From positions 208,342-272,341 of the forward strand of contig WNKI01000005.1 in NCBI GenBank assembly GCA_015350385.1: 64,000 nucleotides of DNA. The letters run 5' to 3'. The DNA comes from Aculops lycopersici. Taxonomy: Eukaryota; Arthropoda; Arachnida; Trombidiformes; Eriophyidae. Position 1 is the first letter of the stretch; each line of letters begins with the position of its first letter. Below are positions 33,676 through 43,527 of the stretch, in pieces. The notes beneath the pieces were generated by a model, which was not told where the DNA came from, made no database searches, and saw only the letters and a list, made by a program, of their open reading frames with translations. The position numbers were made by a program, and so were the translations under genes.

Positions 33676-33816
33676 CAACTAAATTGTAACAACTAAGATT
33701 CAACGCCCGCTTACTATTGTGAGGTACCATCAAGATCGACAATCACCATGTAAGAAAATTATGCTTAGACCAAGGCTGAGGTGTATGTAAATTAAGTTTA
33801 TTGCTACACTATTGAA

Positions 33817-33864
33817 AATAAAGCACCAGTCAAATGTAACAAAACTTGCAGATAATCTTTTATT
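33817..33864. terminator. back-to-back poly(A) signals of BCL7 (+) and the Gln-rich gene (-)
   Basis: AATAAA on the plus strand (33817-33822) and AATAAA on the minus strand (plus-strand TTTATT 33859-33864) are only 36 bases apart. With usual cleavage 10-30 bases downstream, the two convergent transcripts would abut or overlap by a few bases. Confidence 0.6.
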
Positions 33865-33958
33865 CAATCTCATATCCGGATAAAGAGGAAGCGTCTTAAG
33901 AAGTAAAAGGGAAGAGTCAATCTCTGTTTCCTGCAGATCTCTCGATTCAAAAAAACTT

Positions 33959-35830
33959 TCATCTATGAGCTGATATCTTGGTATCTTTGGCATACGTTAC
34001 GAATCCACCATAGTTAGCTTGTTTCTGCGTGTGTTGCACCGCTGTAGAAATCATATTGATCAAATTTAACAAGTTGGCCTTATCGCGCTTCTTGTTTGGG
34101 ACTCTGAAGATGTTCAAAACTGGGCCTAGTCCAGCTTTCAAAGGTGCAGGTAAGATGTTAGATTGGTAAGACTTTTCGGCAGAATTAAGAGCGGAGATAA
34201 ATAAACCAGGATCTACAAGATAATTTACGAAGCCCAAAGGTCCATTTGGATTCAATAGAATGGGTTCTTGTTGCTCCTCTCCAAAAGTGGTGCCCAAGTT
34301 ACGATTGATAACCTTTAGCGTGGCCCTCGCGACCTGCTCAGCTTGTTTTATGACATTTCGTGTCTTTTGATTGACAGTCTTTACCTTGACCATGGGATCC
34401 ACCGCCGAACTGAAACTAAACACTGTCGGAGTTTGCGACGCTGGGATTTGATTGACTAAATTGTCAATATTTGGTGTCTTTGGAATGGCGCTCAAAGCGG
34501 AGTTTAACACTGGTGATGAGAATCCTTGGACATCTCCGAGTGGTCTAATGATTCCCTCTGCGAATCTGCCACCGGATTTTGTCGGCAAGCCAAAAGGTGG
34601 CTGTTGTTGGTTTTTAGGATATTGTTGTCGTTGTTGTTGCTGCTGCTGCTGCTCATAACCACCGTAGCTTGACGTAGATTCATGGCCGGCAACGGAATAC
34701 TCTGGCCCTATGCTAATACTAGAATGGCCGTTACCTGCAACCGGAAGTCCATGTGAGCTAGACTCAACCGGTGAACTTTCACTAGCTTGTGGGCTCATGG
34801 GTTCCGAATGTTGATGAGCTCGTTGATGCTGTATAGCCGCGAGACGGGCAGCCATCTGTTGTTCGGCCAGTGTTGCGGTAATCATATGATCTCTCTGTTG
34901 TTGTTGATTAAAGTTCGATGGCTCGAACATTGAAACAACCGGCTGGTTGTTGGAGGCCAGAAACTCAGCAAGACTTGTATGTGTCGCTGAATCTCTTGGA
35001 TCTTGTTGGGCAGCGTTTTTGAGATTGTTGTAATCGATTAGCTGCTGATTTTCGCGTAGCTCCAACATTTGCTGATACCTGTTGACTGGTTGCGCAACTT
35101 TTGCTGCGGTATCGCTTGATTGTTGTTGGTGTGGCCTTTGTTGGAGTTGTGGATCATTGTGTCTTGCGTGAACGTGCGAGGCCACCTGTTGCATGGGATC
35201 TTGATGGTTGAGCGGTTGAAACACTTGCTGTTGTTGCTGCTGCTGTGCTTGTTGCAGATAGCTGGCCACAGAGTTTGAGTACTTAGCTGCAGTTATCTGA
35301 GAGGGAATAGAGCCACCGGGAAGGAAGAAGTTCTCCGGGATAATGTGGCCTGCCGCACCCATTAGCTGGGCAGTAGAAATTTGCTGCTGATTTGCCATGA
35401 TGTCAAGCTCGCCGGCTTCGTCGACATAGTCGCTCGGATCTAAACCGCCGAGTCTCTTCTGAGCCACAGGTTGTTGTTTCTTTAATGGAGATGCTAATGA
35501 ACTTTCATGGGCAGAAACTAAGGTTGTGGCACAAATGATAATGGCAACCAATGAGATGATAGTGATTAGAGCTGTTAATGGTGAGATAACTACAGGCAAT
35601 GACCTTTGGTACTTGTCGAATCTGGCGGGAGACATGTCGTTTTCTTTGTCTAAATTCTCGTTTGTAACTCTTGAGCTAATGCTAATCAAGGAATGCCGCG
35701 AGCCTCTAATTGAACAAAGCGACTTTGTGATTGAGATTAGATTTGCCTTAATTTGGGAGGTGCTACAGGTTAGAGTCTCGGCGGCATGGCTGCATTTTTG
35801 ACGCAATTTGTTTGTCTTGGTTATGGTCAT
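33959..35830 (-). CDS. secreted or anchored Gln-rich protein, unidentified
   Basis: The product is 623 residues from the first ATG. The Met at residue 66 (MSPARFDKYQRSLPVV, ATG at 35635) is followed by a hydrophobic stretch (LTALITIISLVAIIICATTL) ending in VSA-HE. That gives either a signal peptide from the internal Met or a type II anchor from the first Met. The middle is Gln/Ser/His-rich, with runs encoded by CAG/CAA repeats. The last 150 residues look globular: a basic helix NVIKQAEQVARATLKVINRN, then blocks GPLGFVNYLVDPGLFISALN and LPAPLKAGLGPVLNIF, then a helix before the end. I recognise no family. It could be an arthropod-specific extracellular protein. The gene has its own poly(A) signal at 33859-33864 and diverges from the small candidate gene at 36267. 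Confidence 0.7.
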   Translation of the reverse strand: MTITKTNKLRQKCSHAAETLTCSTSQIKANLISITKSLCSIRGSRHSLISISSRVTNENLDKENDMSPARFDKYQRSLPVVISPLTALITIISLVAIIICATTLVSAHESSLASPLKKQQPVAQKRLGGLDPSDYVDEAGELDIMANQQQISTAQLMGAAGHIIPENFFLPGGSIPSQITAAKYSNSVASYLQQAQQQQQQQVFQPLNHQDPMQQVASHVHARHNDPQLQQRPHQQQSSDTAAKVAQPVNRYQQMLELRENQQLIDYNNLKNAAQQDPRDSATHTSLAEFLASNNQPVVSMFEPSNFNQQQQRDHMITATLAEQQMAARLAAIQHQRAHQHSEPMSPQASESSPVESSSHGLPVAGNGHSSISIGPEYSVAGHESTSSYGGYEQQQQQQQRQQYPKNQQQPPFGLPTKSGGRFAEGIIRPLGDVQGFSSPVLNSALSAIPKTPNIDNLVNQIPASQTPTVFSFSSAVDPMVKVKTVNQKTRNVIKQAEQVARATLKVINRNLGTTFGEEQQEPILLNPNGPLGFVNYLVDPGLFISALNSAEKSYQSNILPAPLKAGLGPVLNIFRVPNKKRDKANLLNLINMISTAVQHTQKQANYGGFVTYAKDTKISAHR

Positions 35831-36073
35831 TTTGCTGGTGTTTTGATTGTTTAAGTTTACTTTGAATCAAAAATAGGATAGATAATTGAACTTTCCGGGA
35901 CAGAGAGAAATCACATCTGTGAACATCATCACTTGTTACTTGTTTGCTTCATCTGAATGCAATTTCTCAAACTCATCACTTGACTCAACTTTCACTTCCC
36001 GGCGGACAATGAATTATTATGCAGGGTAGTAGTTTGAGCAAACACTTGACAATTCAAAGCAGCATAGTAGCGA

Positions 36074-36079
36074 TATAAA
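36074..36079 (+). promoter_or_regulatory. TATA-like element upstream of the small spliced candidate gene
   Basis: TATAAA in GATATAAACG lies about 190 bases before the candidate ATG at 36267 and about 240 bases from the divergent Gln-rich gene. It is oriented for plus-strand transcription. Confidence 0.3.
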
Positions 36080-36266
36080 CGAATAAAAGTAGCAGGCTTG
36101 GCTTGCCTAGTTTGCTATCAAACAACTAGATGTGCAGCCGGTTAGCTAATTTGATAGCTAACCAGCGAGAAGCTAACTGGAAAGTCAACTCCTCAGGCCG
36201 AATTAGTAGGAAGTCACGACTGGAGAGAACGAAGAAGACTCAAAACTACAACTAACTATCGTGACT

Positions 36267-36645
36267 ATGCCAGCCCTACAACAGGTAAGTTGGCTTGCTG
36301 ACTGGCTAACCTGTTGCTGTGTGCTTATCGCTACACAAGAGGCAGTGCAGCTAACCGAGTTATGGCCAAGTGAACCGTTAGCTGGCCACTTGGTCACATG
36401 TTATATCTTCTCTTTGTAACCATTGCAATTTCCAGTTAGACGCTGCCTTGGATTTCTGCCGCGATAATCATTCGAAAGAAAGTCGCTCAGAGGGAGAGAA
36501 AGAGGGCGAGAGTTTTGAGAAGGCTGAAAAGGTGCAACAGGCGGCAACGCGAGCTGACGATTCTAGACAGCAATCTGGCGAGCTGCTGGCTGGTCACTGT
36601 CTACCTCGCCGCCGACACAAGAGACCAAAGTTGGCGGAGATGTAG
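36267..36645 (+). CDS. possible small two-exon gene, charged 75-residue product
   Basis: Exon 1 (36267-36284) encodes MPALQQ and ends CAG before a perfect GTAAGT donor. After a 151-base intron with acceptor TTTCCAG, exon 2 (36436-36645) continues in frame as LDAALDFCRDNHSKES and runs through a Glu/Lys/Gln-rich segment to a basic end RRRHKRPKLAEM. The upstream frame is closed by a TAG at 36207. An ATTAAA follows soon after the stop. The protein is hydrophilic, with a possible nuclear localisation signal at the end. The case rests on matched splice signals and an open frame. No homologue is known to me and it may be leader sequence or chance. Confidence 0.3.
36285..36435 (+). other. candidate intron, 151 bases
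   Basis: CAG before GTAAGT at the 5' side and CAATTTCCAG at the 3' side are both near consensus. The size fits the other small introns in the window (106 and 114 bases). Confidence 0.4.
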
Positions 36646-37431
36646 AAATTTAATATCATTAAATTGTGTGGATGTTTTATTTGTGCTACTTTCACTGGGT
36701 TTCTCTCAAATTTTTCGTCGTCCTCTGGGAGGCTGGACTTGAACAGGAAGTTAGCGAGGGCAAAATGAACCCCTGAACTGGCAATCCTGCCTTCAGAAGG
36801 TGGAGGCATTTGCGTTGCGATGTGATTAAGGGCGAACGAATGAATAAATGAACATGCACAGAGGGAAAGCAGGTGTTCGTGGTGATGGTAGAGGAGTATT
36901 AGTAGCGGTAGTGGTAGTGGTTGCAAGAGTGGCAGTGATCATGATGACAATATTATTCATCATCAAGCTCAGGCGTTCAAAGCGCTGAATTAGATAAACC
37001 TGTTGACTTGGCTTTGGTTATTCCTCTATTTTTGATGAAACTTTAGAGCTACCTTTCTGCAACTTCTCCTGGGATCACGTTCGCCTCGATGCAATGCTAT
37101 ACGCCCACTTATCTGTTAGTTGGGTTATGACAACAGTTAAAGTTCAATCTAGATGGTACTCAGCCGGATGAATAGTCAAACCGACCAGTAGCATCAAAAA
37201 TTATCACAGACAACCTGGTTTGCTTAATCTCTCGTCTCTTGGAAGTGCAAGGTCTTTGTGTCTTTGTCTCTATATATTGGTCTCTGAATCTCTGTCTCGT
37301 ATTTTTTTTGTTTCGGAACTTTCGACTCAGGAACAACTTAGTGACTCTTGTTAAAGTTTAATTGATGACCTATGTTACACAAATACGCGAGAGCTACTGT
37401 TGCTGCTTGGTTCAATCTTTCAATCCTTCAA
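36646..37431. other. intergenic, 3' region of MNT
   Basis: I see no gene in these 786 bases. The minus strand holds an ATTAAA (plus-strand 37357-37362) about 70 bases past the MNT stop, suited as its poly(A) signal. A minus-strand open frame at 36594-36926 has random composition. Confidence 0.45.
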
Positions 37432-38904
37432 TCAATCAATCTTTGATCGAGATAATAGAAAACTCAGTTGCTGCTCGGCTGCTGGCTGTTGGTTATCCTG
37501 TTGTGGTTGCTGCTGTTGTTGTGTCGGAGACTGTAAGGGTTGCAAATCTGCTTGCTGTTGTTGTGGTGGTTGCTGATCGTGCTGACGAAGCTTGGACAAG
37601 CTTTCCGTCAGCTCATTCTTTCGTTTCGTCAATCGCTGGAGCTCATTGTCAATCTCACATTCTTGTTGTCGAAGAGCCAATACATATCTAATAGCAGATT
37701 TGATGATGTTGATATGTGAAGTCTTCTTGTCCACGCATTCCGACACTGGCAATTCTGCTTTCAATAACTCGAAACAATGGCGAAGATGCGCTCGACGATT
37801 CTTTTCCAAGGTCTTATGCAATTCCCGGTGACGCGAGTAGGACGACGACGAGGAGGTGGGCGATGATGCTTGGAACGCCATTAGTCCACCGGTTTGTGCT
37901 GATGGCGACACCGAATTGAGTATCATCGGTTGAACTCTGGCCATAAAAAATGGCGGACCGGAGTTTGGCGAGACACTTAACTGGTGGTTGTCGCCGCTGG
38001 CAAAGGAGTTCGCCGTCAGATTGAATGTCTGGCCATCATGACAGCTAATTGTTGTTGTTCTATGGGGTAGGCCATTTGATAGCGAGAAATGGCGAGAATC
38101 GAAACTTGTATTGGCAGCGTGTATTACGTGACCTGCACGTATGCTACCATCTGAAGGCGCCGACGAGCTCGCCATCGTTGAGTTAGTTGTCATCGTAACT
38201 AACTGAGGGCCGGCTGAGGTTGCGGCAATGTAGCGGGTTGCATGCACCGGGTTGGGTTGAATATTTTCAAATTTTAGGTGGGTGATGTTGTTGTAATTAT
38301 TATTATTGTTGTTGTTGTTGATGATATTTACACCATTATTTTGTTTGCCTGTAGAAGCAGACAGCGGTGATTGGTGATTAAAATCATTATCGCCCATCAA
38401 TATTTCGCCACAAGACGATGACGACTCCGAGGACGACGACAACGATGGCCCTTTCGAACAAAGAAGTGCCGTCGATGCAAACGATGACAGAGGCGAGCCA
38501 GTTGTAAATGATGACGACAGACTAGCCGCTTGATGGCTTGCATTCGACATCAATGGAATAGGAACACCTTGAATCTGTTTGCCTGGTGTTCCTCCAATGC
38601 TAAAATTAGGGCTGTTATGGCCCATGGGCCGAGTTGAGGCTGGTAACGACATGGCCAGCATTGTGTTGGCTGCATCATTCTTACTTGACCGCCGGCGAGA
38701 CGGCTTCTGTATGGGTACCAACTGTTTATATGACGTTTGTTGGTGGTGAAAATTTGGCAACTGGCGTTGGTGGTGTTGGGATGAAGCCTGTTGTTGTTGT
38801 TGTTGTTGATGATGGTGATGCTGTTGCTGCTGACCTGTGGGATTAATTGATGAATCCAAATAATCCAGGTATTTAGCTGCCTCGAGTAAAGTGGTAAGAC
38901 TCAT
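37432..38904 (-). CDS. Mnt: MNT-like bHLH-leucine-zipper repressor of the MAX network
   Basis: The product is 490 residues. The extreme N-terminus MSLTTLLEAAKYLDYLD is a SIN3-interaction domain, as in MNT and MXD proteins (MS-x-x-TLLEAA-x-x-L). Near residues 355-445 lies a basic helix-loop-helix (RELHKTLEKNRRAHLRHCFE, then a loop with DKKTSHINIIKSAIRYVLAL), followed by a leucine zipper (LQRLTKRKNELTESLSKL). The basic region H-x-x-x-E-x-x-R-R (HKTLEKNRR) fits E-box CACGTG recognition. The known role of MNT is to dimerise with MAX and repress MYC target genes by recruiting SIN3 and histone deacetylases. The spacer and tail are Gln/Ser/Asn-rich with trinucleotide-repeat-encoded runs. The combination of SID and bHLHZip in a long chain points to MNT rather than MXD. 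Single coding exon. Confidence 0.92.
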   Translation of the reverse strand: MSLTTLLEAAKYLDYLDSSINPTGQQQQHHHHQQQQQQQASSQHHQRQLPNFHHQQTSYKQLVPIQKPSRRRSSKNDAANTMLAMSLPASTRPMGHNSPNFSIGGTPGKQIQGVPIPLMSNASHQAASLSSSFTTGSPLSSFASTALLCSKGPSLSSSSESSSSCGEILMGDNDFNHQSPLSASTGKQNNGVNIINNNNNNNNYNNITHLKFENIQPNPVHATRYIAATSAGPQLVTMTTNSTMASSSAPSDGSIRAGHVIHAANTSFDSRHFSLSNGLPHRTTTISCHDGQTFNLTANSFASGDNHQLSVSPNSGPPFFMARVQPMILNSVSPSAQTGGLMAFQASSPTSSSSSYSRHRELHKTLEKNRRAHLRHCFELLKAELPVSECVDKKTSHINIIKSAIRYVLALRQQECEIDNELQRLTKRKNELTESLSKLRQHDQQPPQQQQADLQPLQSPTQQQQQPQQDNQQPAAEQQLSFLLSRSKID

Positions 38905-41470
38905 GGTGATGAGAGTTTCTTAGTTTGTTTATTTGTTTCCTTCTTTCTTTGTATCTGTTGCTAATGAGTAGTTTTGAATTTGACGGTTTCGCTCCGATGC
39001 AATATCAATATATCTTGCATAAATATATTCCATTAACCAACCAATAATATGGGATAAGATGAGATGAGAATAGTCAGTCAGTCTATCGGTTGGTTGGTTG
39101 TCTGTTTACATTTGCTTGTCAGGTTATTTGGTACCACTGAATGAATAGCTGACGTACGGATGTGTATTTGAGGAGGCTTACAAAGATGGTGTAGTATTTG
39201 TGTGTGTCTGAGATGTGTAGTTAGTGTGAAACTACTTGGCCACCATATCAGTGCTTAGGGCTGTCTATTAGACGTTCTCGTGCTTATACTGTGTGAGTCG
39301 AGTTTTAATGGTTATGATGGTGGTGGTTTGATGTATGCGACGTTGACTTCTTGTGTAGAGAGCTGATTCTGCCTCTTGATAATAGAATTGTAATAGCAAC
39401 TCGTGGGCTCAAGTTTGGGGGGTGATTCTGCAGAATATACAAGATCTAATACTAGAAAAGCTCTCGTTGATATAGTACACTTACCATATGTGCAGTGGTA
39501 GTAGGTTAGTTAAAAAATTAATTCTTTGTCATACGTACAATTTAATATTAGAAGTAACAATATTGATGATGAAAATTAACCATCGTATGCCTGCAAGTAC
39601 AGTACAGTATAGTGTGAATATGACAGCGGCCAGTGGTTGTTGCTGTTGCTACTAATACTACTACCACTACTACTGTTCCTGCTCCTGCTTCAGTTCTTTG
39701 GTAATTGCCCCTACGCCACAGGGAGAGAGAGCGCGAGAGTTTTTTTACACAAAAGACTTGTATGGGCAATACATACTTGTAGGGCGCGCAGACTGCTTCT
39801 GCTGCGGCAAACAGGCAAAGCGGCGAGATGGGCGGCCGCCGATGGCAGCCAGTTTTCGGGCTCGCAGCAGGGCAATGCGAAAAGCAATTGAAACAGCAGC
39901 AGCAGAAGCAACTTCACAAGCAAACTACTGGAGGAGCGACAACAACAACAACAACAGCAGCAACAAAAACAACTTCAACTCTCGCACAAGAACAACGTCA
40001 CTTTGCGGGATTTCGGTCAACATCGAACTTTCAAGCCCAATGAGCGAGCGAGTAAGCAAGCAATTGAACGAACCACATGAGACACACATGGTTACAGACG
40101 CACAAGTTCGCTGACGCACGCACCTGCAGTTGGCAACGGAAGTGTGAGCCGCACAGACAAACAGGCGAGCAAATGGTTTTGTTGACGCCAACTGCACGCT
40201 TTGCCTAGCACCCAGGTCCCCTTCGGTCGCTCGGCCCCCGCGCACGCTGCTCAACCCGAGCGATGCCCGAGAACAACAACAACAACAACAACAACTACTA
40301 CTACTACTACGACGACGACGACGAATAAAACAACAGCAATTGCAACCACGAAGGCAGAGTCGTCTATTCTTTGGGAGCTTCTAGTGCGTGCAGTGATGAA
40401 CACAAAGATTCGCCTCACTTTGGGTCGCTGCCGCCGCCTTCGCCGGTGCCATTGAGTCTCCATCCTCTCCTGTCTCTTTCGGGCGAGAATATTTGGAGCA
40501 TACAAACCAACGAGCAAGGGATGAGCGCATCATCTCGACCATCGGATTGGAAATGACCATTTGCCAAAAGATGTGGCTGCGATTAATGAATGGGTATAAA
40601 GAAAGTGTTTGAAGAGGAGATGGAGAGAGACTTCTCTAAATAACTATCGTGTATGAGACGACTGCATGCCCCGCCATTCAAAGGCTACCAAAAGGCTTAG
40701 TTCCCAATCGACTACAACATCAGTAGCAGCTTCAGCCGACCACTCTGATCAAACTCACAACTTGTTATCGTTAAACTGGACAAGGAAGATATAATCGTGA
40801 TTGGCAGGATAGAGCCGGTTTACAGTTTAACTATGATATAAGATTCGCTGAGCAATTATCGACAGCCAGAGAGACGTAATTTGCCTGAACTGCCCGCCAG
40901 GCTTTTGAGTCATCCTGATAACGATTGTGAACATCCCAAATTATGACGTAAAAATCATCTCGACTTCGGATGTTGTTTGTAATTTTGGAGTAATTGGGCG
41001 AGGAGGAATGCAGCTCATGGTTCAACTGTGCGGACGCGAGCGAGTCTTATGACGAAAATTACGTGATTGGATGACGCAATTAAAACGCTAAGTCAGACAT
41101 TGTTTAAAACCTGATCAGGTTATTTCATCGGTGAGACTTTGCTCCAGCGAAGAGAGCTTATAGCAGTCCTCCGATATCGAAGTTGCAAAATTGGAATGTA
41201 CGACTTCCAATGGATCGTTAAACGCTCTCCAACTTTCTAATCAATTGCCTCTCGAACATAGAACTTCTATCTTGTCCGAGTTATGATCATTTAATCGCAC
41301 TTGTTGAGTTTGTCAACTTGTGCAACACGTGCGCTAATGCAAAACAAACGTGGCTTTGTGCGCTTGTAAACAAAAAGCTCACCGTCTATTTTTCTTGCGG
41401 TTGGTTCTAAACTTACTAACATTAATATTTATGCAGCAAATATATTAGAGAAACAAAAGACGAAACTATT
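38905..41470. other. 2.6 kb intergenic tract upstream of MNT (-) and the CDK10-like gene (+)
   Basis: No coding sequence is supported. A minus-strand donor word (GTAAGT, plus-strand ACTTAC near 39479) could end an untranslated first exon of MNT. The tract also holds CAG/CAA-rich stretches (39890-39970), the compound trinucleotide run at 40272-40324 and a 14-base palindrome AACCTGATCAGGTT at 41108-41121. Plus-strand open frames near 39700-40450 are repeat-driven. Confidence 0.45.
40272..40324. repeat. compound trinucleotide repeat AAC-TAC-GAC
   Basis: Three trinucleotide runs follow one another without interruption: AAC units, then TAC units, then GAC units. They differ by single substitutions at one position of the unit, as expected if each arose by point mutation and expansion within an older array. 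Confidence 0.75.
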
Positions 41471-42514
41471 ATGGGTGATGAGGAAATCGGCTGTGAGTTC
41501 AGATTACACAGTCTAACTGACTCACATCCCTACAATCTACCCGATGAGTTATTCTTCGGACAACTGAAATCTTCAACGGAATATGAGAAGGGACCATTCA
41601 TAGACGACGGAGCCTATTCTCAAGTCTACCATGCCAAGGACAAGAGAAATGCAGAGTTTGCGTTGAAGATCTTGAAGCCAACTCGAGGTGGACCAGGTCT
41701 CGCGAACGAAGTTTTTCGCGAGATCACCATCCTCAAGAGTCTGGATCACGAAAACATCATTAAATTACATGAGTGTATTGTAGGCTCTTTCCCCGATAAT
41801 CCCTCGCCACGATCAATCTGCCTCGTGCTTGACTACTGCCCGAAGAATCTCTCGCAATTCATTGATGAATTCAAGACGATGTGTCCCCATGACCAAGTTA
41901 AAAATATCGCCAGACAAGTTTTGAGAGGTCTCGATTATTTGCACAAAAATTACATCATACACCGTGATATATGCCCCAGAAACATAGTGATCTCAAAGGA
42001 CAACAAGTGGGTAAAGATAATCGACTTTGGATTGAGCGAGCGGGTCATGTATCCCGAAGGGGTTACATCACCAGCCCTAATCAATCGGTGGTATCGAGCG
42101 CCAGAGCTCTTGTGGGAGGCCCCTACCTATGATTTTGTGGTTGACATTTGGTCTGTCGCTTGTATCATGGTAGAGATGTGTGGAAAGCGACCTTTCCTAG
42201 CGGGCACTAGTGATATCCATCAAATGCAAGAAATCATAGCCGTCTTCGGAACACCAACACCTAAAGTCTGGCCAGACTTTGAGAAGTGTAGGCGAGCGAG
42301 GGAATACAAACCACAAGATCTAATTTTACGAAACCTGTGCGATAGTCTTGACTCCATGAATGCTGTAGGTTTGATAGATCTGCTAGAAATCATGTTTGTT
42401 TATGATCCAAAGGTGAGAGCAACTGCTGAAACCTGTGTCAATCATTGGATGTTCATTCAATCTCCCCTACCTTCGGAATCCATATGCGAGGATCCCGCAA
42501 ATTCGGGCTTCTAG
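41471..42514 (+). CDS. Cdk10: divergent CDK10-like protein kinase
   Basis: The product is 347 residues in a single exon. The order of kinase motifs is intact: a degenerate Gly-loop IDDGAYSQV (44-52, two of three glycines replaced), ATP lysine K66 in FALKIL, the CDK alpha-C helix VFREITILKSL with E84, catalytic loop HRDICPRN (164-171), DFG 185-187, and T-loop to WYRAPELL (207-214). The C-lobe (FLAGTSDIHQMQEIIAVFGT, VYDPKVRATAETC, PLPSES) resembles CDK10 more than CDK11 or CDK2. CDK10 pairs with cyclin M to phosphorylate ETS2 and also acts in transcriptional control. Oddities are the missing HRD-x-K lysine (Cys168) with an Arg at position 170, as in tyrosine-kinase HRDLAARN loops, and no clear PxxxxRE sequence. 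It may be a diverged CDK10 orthologue or paralogue, possibly with altered catalysis. Confidence 0.8.
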   Translation: MGDEEIGCEFRLHSLTDSHPYNLPDELFFGQLKSSTEYEKGPFIDDGAYSQVYHAKDKRNAEFALKILKPTRGGPGLANEVFREITILKSLDHENIIKLHECIVGSFPDNPSPRSICLVLDYCPKNLSQFIDEFKTMCPHDQVKNIARQVLRGLDYLHKNYIIHRDICPRNIVISKDNKWVKIIDFGLSERVMYPEGVTSPALINRWYRAPELLWEAPTYDFVVDIWSVACIMVEMCGKRPFLAGTSDIHQMQEIIAVFGTPTPKVWPDFEKCRRAREYKPQDLILRNLCDSLDSMNAVGLIDLLEIMFVYDPKVRATAETCVNHWMFIQSPLPSESICEDPANSGF

Positions 42515-42878
42515 TCTCCCAGAGGTAGTCTCATAAATCAACAATATCATTGGATATATTGCTAACGATAAGATTTTCAATGTTATAAAGTTTGTAAAAT
42601 TCGTATAAAGGAGAAAATGGTATTTTGGTGTTTCGTTTTGAATGCCAAATTCCGTTAATTTTTGTGATGCGAAAAACATTGCGGTTGTTGTCAGTGAATA
42701 TATTGCATGCCTCTCTCACGCTGCCTGGCACCAGCGATTTAGCAGTGCCAAAAAATTGCGCGCCCATAAACATTTACCAAATTTGACACCTTTAGCGCTC
42801 ATGTTAGACCGCTTCAGTCAAGACCAATTTGTTAAGGGTTTTTAAGCATCATCATCGTACAAATTATATTGTTAAATC

Positions 42879-43022
42879 ATGTCGACTACATTTTACAAGG
42901 CGGAAATATCAAACATTATGGACGAAATGCTGAGGATAATCGATCGTCTCTCTGAATTGAAGGAGATGAGAGAGGAACCCGATACGCTAGAGTGGCCGTC
43001 ATATTGTGGGTCGCGCGACTGA
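42879..43022 (+). CDS. possible microprotein or partial exon, 47 residues
   Basis: The short frame MSTTFYKAEISNIMDEML, then RIIDRLSELKEMREEPD..., ends after WPSYCGSRD. The first 35 residues form an amphipathic charged helix, which makes the frame look more protein-like than others of this size. It lies between the CDK10-like and TAF6 genes on the same strand. It could be a complete microprotein or the first exon of a spliced gene: a donor word AG before GTAAGC occurs near 43102, but in another frame. No homologue recognised. Confidence 0.25.
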   Translation: MSTTFYKAEISNIMDEMLRIIDRLSELKEMREEPDTLEWPSYCGSRD

Positions 43023-43527
43023 GATCCTGCAGTAACTTAAGCGGCGGTTACCATCACTGCAGCCTCTGTAACTGCTACCACCGCACACACAAGTCAAACG
43101 AGGTAAGCCAAAGAGACAGACGGACGGACCCAAGCAGAGATTTGAAACCACATGCGAACGAGAGAGAGGCAAAAACGCGCGTTTGATGTCGGGCCAGCCG
43201 AATGTTCAGTGCAGTTTTAGGGCCACTCCAGTCCACAACTCTCCAGTTGTGAGCCAGCCACCGGATCGTGGATATATATTTCTATTTGTAACCATATATT
43301 TATATAGATTATATAATAGATCATCATAAACAACATAAAATAAATGTTCACAGGCTAAAATTATACTAATCATCGCAAATGTATATTATTATTTCCACAA
43401 TCATTTGATTGAACCTACATTGTTCTATTAGATTGACATCTCTTGTCATAGTTTCATATTAACTCCAACCTATCAAACAACTTGAAGACTGCAACTTTGT
43501 CTTGGTTGTCGGAAAGAATTGAAGAGA
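43023..43527. other. promoter and leader region of TAF6
   Basis: This AT-rich stretch has a TATATAT cluster near 43270-43320, about 200-250 bases before the TAF6 start. No coding sequence supported. Confidence 0.35.

Noticed and set aside
36140..36163. 9-bp inverted repeat GGTTAGCTA...TAGCTAACC
   Set aside because: Short and AT-rich. Such small palindromes are expected by chance, unlike the 15-bp and 32-bp hairpins reported.
40201..40455. Plus-strand Thr-rich frame
   Set aside because: It is the translation of the AAC/TAC/GAC trinucleotide repeat. The flanks are not protein-like.
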